A stretch of DNA of 64,000 nt from an uncultured Draconibacterium sp. (GTDB lineage: Bacteria > Bacteroidota > Bacteroidia > Bacteroidales > Prolixibacteraceae), in assembly GCF_913063105.1 (NCBI RefSeq), contig NZ_CAJXYQ010000008.1, forward strand, positions 62,001-126,000, given 5' to 3'. The notes below the pieces were generated by a model. The model searched no databases. It was not told where the DNA came from and saw only the letters and a program-made list of their open reading frames with translations. Each line of letters begins with the position of its first letter. Within the stretch, counting starts at the first letter, position 1. This document shows positions 61,817-64,000 of the stretch, piece by piece. The position numbers were made by a program, and so were the translations under genes.

Positions 61817-64000
61817 ATGACTGCTAAAATCCAACTTTACCTGTTTCTTATCTTTATTTCTTTCTCAGCTTGTAACCCAAAAACCATTGAAATAACGGTT
61901 AGCCCCAATGCCGAACAAACACAAGAGCTTACCTTTAAAACCCTCAACCAGGCCATTCAAAAAGCACTTCAGCTTAAATCCGAAAACGACAAAACCCAAA
62001 TTCAAATCAATATCCTTCCCGGAGGATACCATTTATCAGCTCCAATAACCATTGGTTCGCCTCTAAACGGACTGAAAATTATTGGCGCCGGTAAATCGGA
62101 AGTTACCATTAAAGGTTCTGTGCCTTTAAATCTTAACTGGGAGAAATTTAATAATGACATTTACATAGCCAATCTTGATGCTGTAGGCCAAAAGTCCTCC
62201 TTGCGGGATTTAGGGGTAGAGCAGCTAATCATAAACGGCAAACCCCAAACGCTGGCCCGTTACCCCAACTACAACGAAGATGGCGGTTTCTGGCAGGGTT
62301 ACGCTGCCGATGCAATCTCGAAAGAAAGAGTGGCAAGTTGGGCAAAGCCCGAAGGTGCCATTTTTCATGCCATGCACCGGGGCAAATGGGGCGGTATGCA
62401 CTTTAAAATTACCGGTGTTGATGAAAACGGTGAAGCCATTCTCGAAGGTGGATTCCAAAATAACCGGCCTTCAGGCCCGCACCCCGAGTTTCGTATGGTG
62501 GAAAATGTGTTGGAAGAGCTCGACAGCCCCGGCGAATTCTATTTCGATAAAGAAGAGAACAAACTGTATTTTTGGCCTGTTGCCGGTACCAATCTCGAAA
62601 CCGCAAGCTGCGAAGCCGTGGTTTTAAAAAGCCTGATTGAAATAAAAGGCGATGAAGCACCGGTGAAAGACATTCACATTGAAGGTGTAAAATTTGAACA
62701 CACCCGACGCACACTTTTTGAAATATATGAACCTTTGTTGCGTAGCGACTGGACGATGTATCGTGGTGCAGCTCTTTTTATCGAAGGGGCCGAAAACTGC
62801 TCGGTTAAAAACTGCGAGTTCACCAACCTGGGTGGAAATGTAATTTTTGTAAGCAGCTACAACCGCAATGTCGAAATTTCGGGCAACCATATTCACGATT
62901 GTGGCGCCAGTGCCATCAGTTTTGTGGGCGAGGCTTCTGCCGTGCGTTCACCGGCTTTTCAGTACGGAAAATTTGTTGAGCTGGCAGAAATGGATACTGT
63001 GGCCGGACCAAAAAACGAATTGTATCCGAAAAATTGTGTGGCCCATAATAACCTGATTCACCGCATTGGCCGGGTTGAAAAACAGGTGGCAGGAGTACAA
63101 ATTGCAATGGCAATGGATATTACCGTTAGCCACAACAGCATTTACGATGTGCCACGTGCCGGAATAAACATTGGCGACGGAACCTGGGGCGGCCATATTT
63201 TGGAATACAACGATGTGTTTAACACCGTTTTGGAAACCGGCGACCATGGCTCGTTTAACTCATGGGGCCGCGACCGTTTCTGGACGCCCAAACGCGATAA
63301 AATGGACGAAATGACCATGGCTAATCCGCAAATGCCTTTGTGGGATGCCATTCATACCACCATCATCCGCAACAACCGTTTTCGTTGCGACCACGGCTGG
63401 GATATCGACCTCGACGACGGCTCAACGAACTACCATATTTACAACAACCTGTGTTTAAACGGCGGCATAAAACTGCGCGAAGGATTTTACCGCGTGGTAG
63501 AAAACAACATCATGGTAAATAACTCATTTCATCCGCACGTTTGGTTTGCCAATTGCGATGATGTGTTTCGCCGCAATATCGTTACCGATAGTTACAAAGA
63601 TGTGCGCCTGCTAAGCTGGGGAAAAGAAATGGACTACAACCTTTTTCCCGATGAAGAATCGATGCTAAAAGCCCAGTTGTATAACATTGATGCCAACAGT
63701 GCCTTTGGCGACCCCTTGTTTACAAATCCTGCAGAACTTGATTTTAGCGTTGCCGAAAACTCACCGGCGTTAAAACTGGGTTTCAAAAACTTTCCGATGG
63801 ATGAGTTTGGTGTGTTAAGCCCTGATTTGAAAAAAATGGCGAAAACACCTGAAGTTCCGGTAATAAAAACTACCGGGGAGTTGTCAGGGAAAAGCAGTGC
63901 AACGGTTTCGTGGCTTCGCAACGAGATTAAAGGAGTCGATTCAATGGAAGAGCAATCGGCCTACGGTTTAAATGAAGCGGAAGGCGTTATTATTCTGAAA
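61817..64000 (+). CDS. Right-handed beta-helix carbohydrate-active protein with C-terminal PDZ start, truncated by the window
   Basis: The frame from ATG 61817 stays open for 728 codons to the window edge. Lipobox FSAC (Cys19). The N-terminus has FKTLNQAIQKALQL and INILPGGYHLSAPITI, the usual opening of secreted beta-helix enzymes. The central part contains helix turns such as CSVKNCEFTNLGGN, VEISGNHIHDCGASAI, CVAHNNLIHRIG and ITVSHNSIYDVPRAGI. HGSFNSWGRDRFW and DHGWDIDLDDGSTNY are likely active-site loops. The last ~30 residues (VDSMEEQSAYGLNEAEGVIIL) look like the start of a PDZ domain. Candidate roles are a polysaccharide lyase or a GH141-type glycosidase; I cannot decide. GH88 in the operon would suit a lyase. 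Confidence 0.8.
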   Translation, partial: MTAKIQLYLFLIFISFSACNPKTIEITVSPNAEQTQELTFKTLNQAIQKALQLKSENDKTQIQINILPGGYHLSAPITIGSPLNGLKIIGAGKSEVTIKGSVPLNLNWEKFNNDIYIANLDAVGQKSSLRDLGVEQLIINGKPQTLARYPNYNEDGGFWQGYAADAISKERVASWAKPEGAIFHAMHRGKWGGMHFKITGVDENGEAILEGGFQNNRPSGPHPEFRMVENVLEELDSPGEFYFDKEENKLYFWPVAGTNLETASCEAVVLKSLIEIKGDEAPVKDIHIEGVKFEHTRRTLFEIYEPLLRSDWTMYRGAALFIEGAENCSVKNCEFTNLGGNVIFVSSYNRNVEISGNHIHDCGASAISFVGEASAVRSPAFQYGKFVELAEMDTVAGPKNELYPKNCVAHNNLIHRIGRVEKQVAGVQIAMAMDITVSHNSIYDVPRAGINIGDGTWGGHILEYNDVFNTVLETGDHGSFNSWGRDRFWTPKRDKMDEMTMANPQMPLWDAIHTTIIRNNRFRCDHGWDIDLDDGSTNYHIYNNLCLNGGIKLREGFYRVVENNIMVNNSFHPHVWFANCDDVFRRNIVTDSYKDVRLLSWGKEMDYNLFPDEESMLKAQLYNIDANSAFGDPLFTNPAELDFSVAENSPALKLGFKNFPMDEFGVLSPDLKKMAKTPEVPVIKTTGELSGKSSATVSWLRNEIKGVDSMEEQSAYGLNEAEGVIILK

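Noticed and set aside
1-64000. CRISPR array, insertion sequence, integrase or prophage
   Set aside because: No regularly spaced direct repeats and no transposase, integrase or phage-like proteins were seen in any frame; the repeats present are short intergenic dyads.

Overview
The window looks like a chromosomal segment of a marine-type Bacteroidota, most like the Marinilabiliales/Prolixibacteraceae (inferred; no rRNA or marker gene is present). The grounds are two SusC/SusD-type loci, a hybrid two-component regulator (HTCS), many SPII lipoproteins, a TAnnTTTG-type promoter box and a moderately AT-rich composition. I see no tRNA, rRNA, CRISPR array, transposase or phage gene.

Region 1 (1-36140, all + strand) is a very large polysaccharide-utilisation locus (PUL) that enters from the left inside a susD gene. 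It carries nine S1-type sulfatases, all with a C-x-P-[ST]-R active-site motif and a lipobox. It also carries two GH29 fucosidases, a GH95 fucosidase, GH3, GH30, two GH20 hexosaminidases, GH92, a GH78-like enzyme, an SGNH hydrolase, a PhoD-like phosphoesterase and the C-terminal stub of a lost rhamnosidase-like enzyme (30894-31055). The genes are tightly packed (gaps from -1 to about 220 bases) and probably form one or a few long transcripts. The set fits exo-trimming and desulfation of a sulfated, fucose-rich glycan that also holds HexNAc and mannose. I recognise no endo-acting enzyme in it.

Region 2 (36141-39971, +) is a fucose uptake and catabolism set: FucU mutarotase, FucP symporter and a double-length class II aldolase whose second half has lost its catalytic residues. 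It ends at a bidirectional terminator. Fucose isomerase and fuculokinase are not in the window.

Region 3 (39979-43236, -) holds a LytTR response regulator and LytS-like kinase with overlapping genes, next to a surface-type DUF1566 lipoprotein.

Region 4 (43445-50526) is a probable mannitol or polyol module: fructokinase, mannitol 2-dehydrogenase-family enzyme, an NCS1-type permease and a beta-barrel porin-like protein (all -), with a divergent Nudix-winged-helix regulator (+). Good Bacteroidota promoters face away from each other in the 49379-49728 spacer.

Region 5 (50709-64000) is a second PUL: a 1346-residue HTCS (-) and, divergently, a GH88 unsaturated glucuronyl hydrolase, SusC, SusD and a right-handed beta-helix protein that runs off the right edge. 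GH88 suggests a uronic-acid-containing substrate attacked by a lyase.

The intergenic DNA is unusually structured. An intergenic block of about 160 bp occurs twice (43445-43622 and 50533-50694) and ends in a hairpin. Its CATAG/TTAG-rich word plus hairpin also recurs, in variant form, at 1289, 55147 and 61706. Several dissimilar dyad repeats sit at gene junctions.
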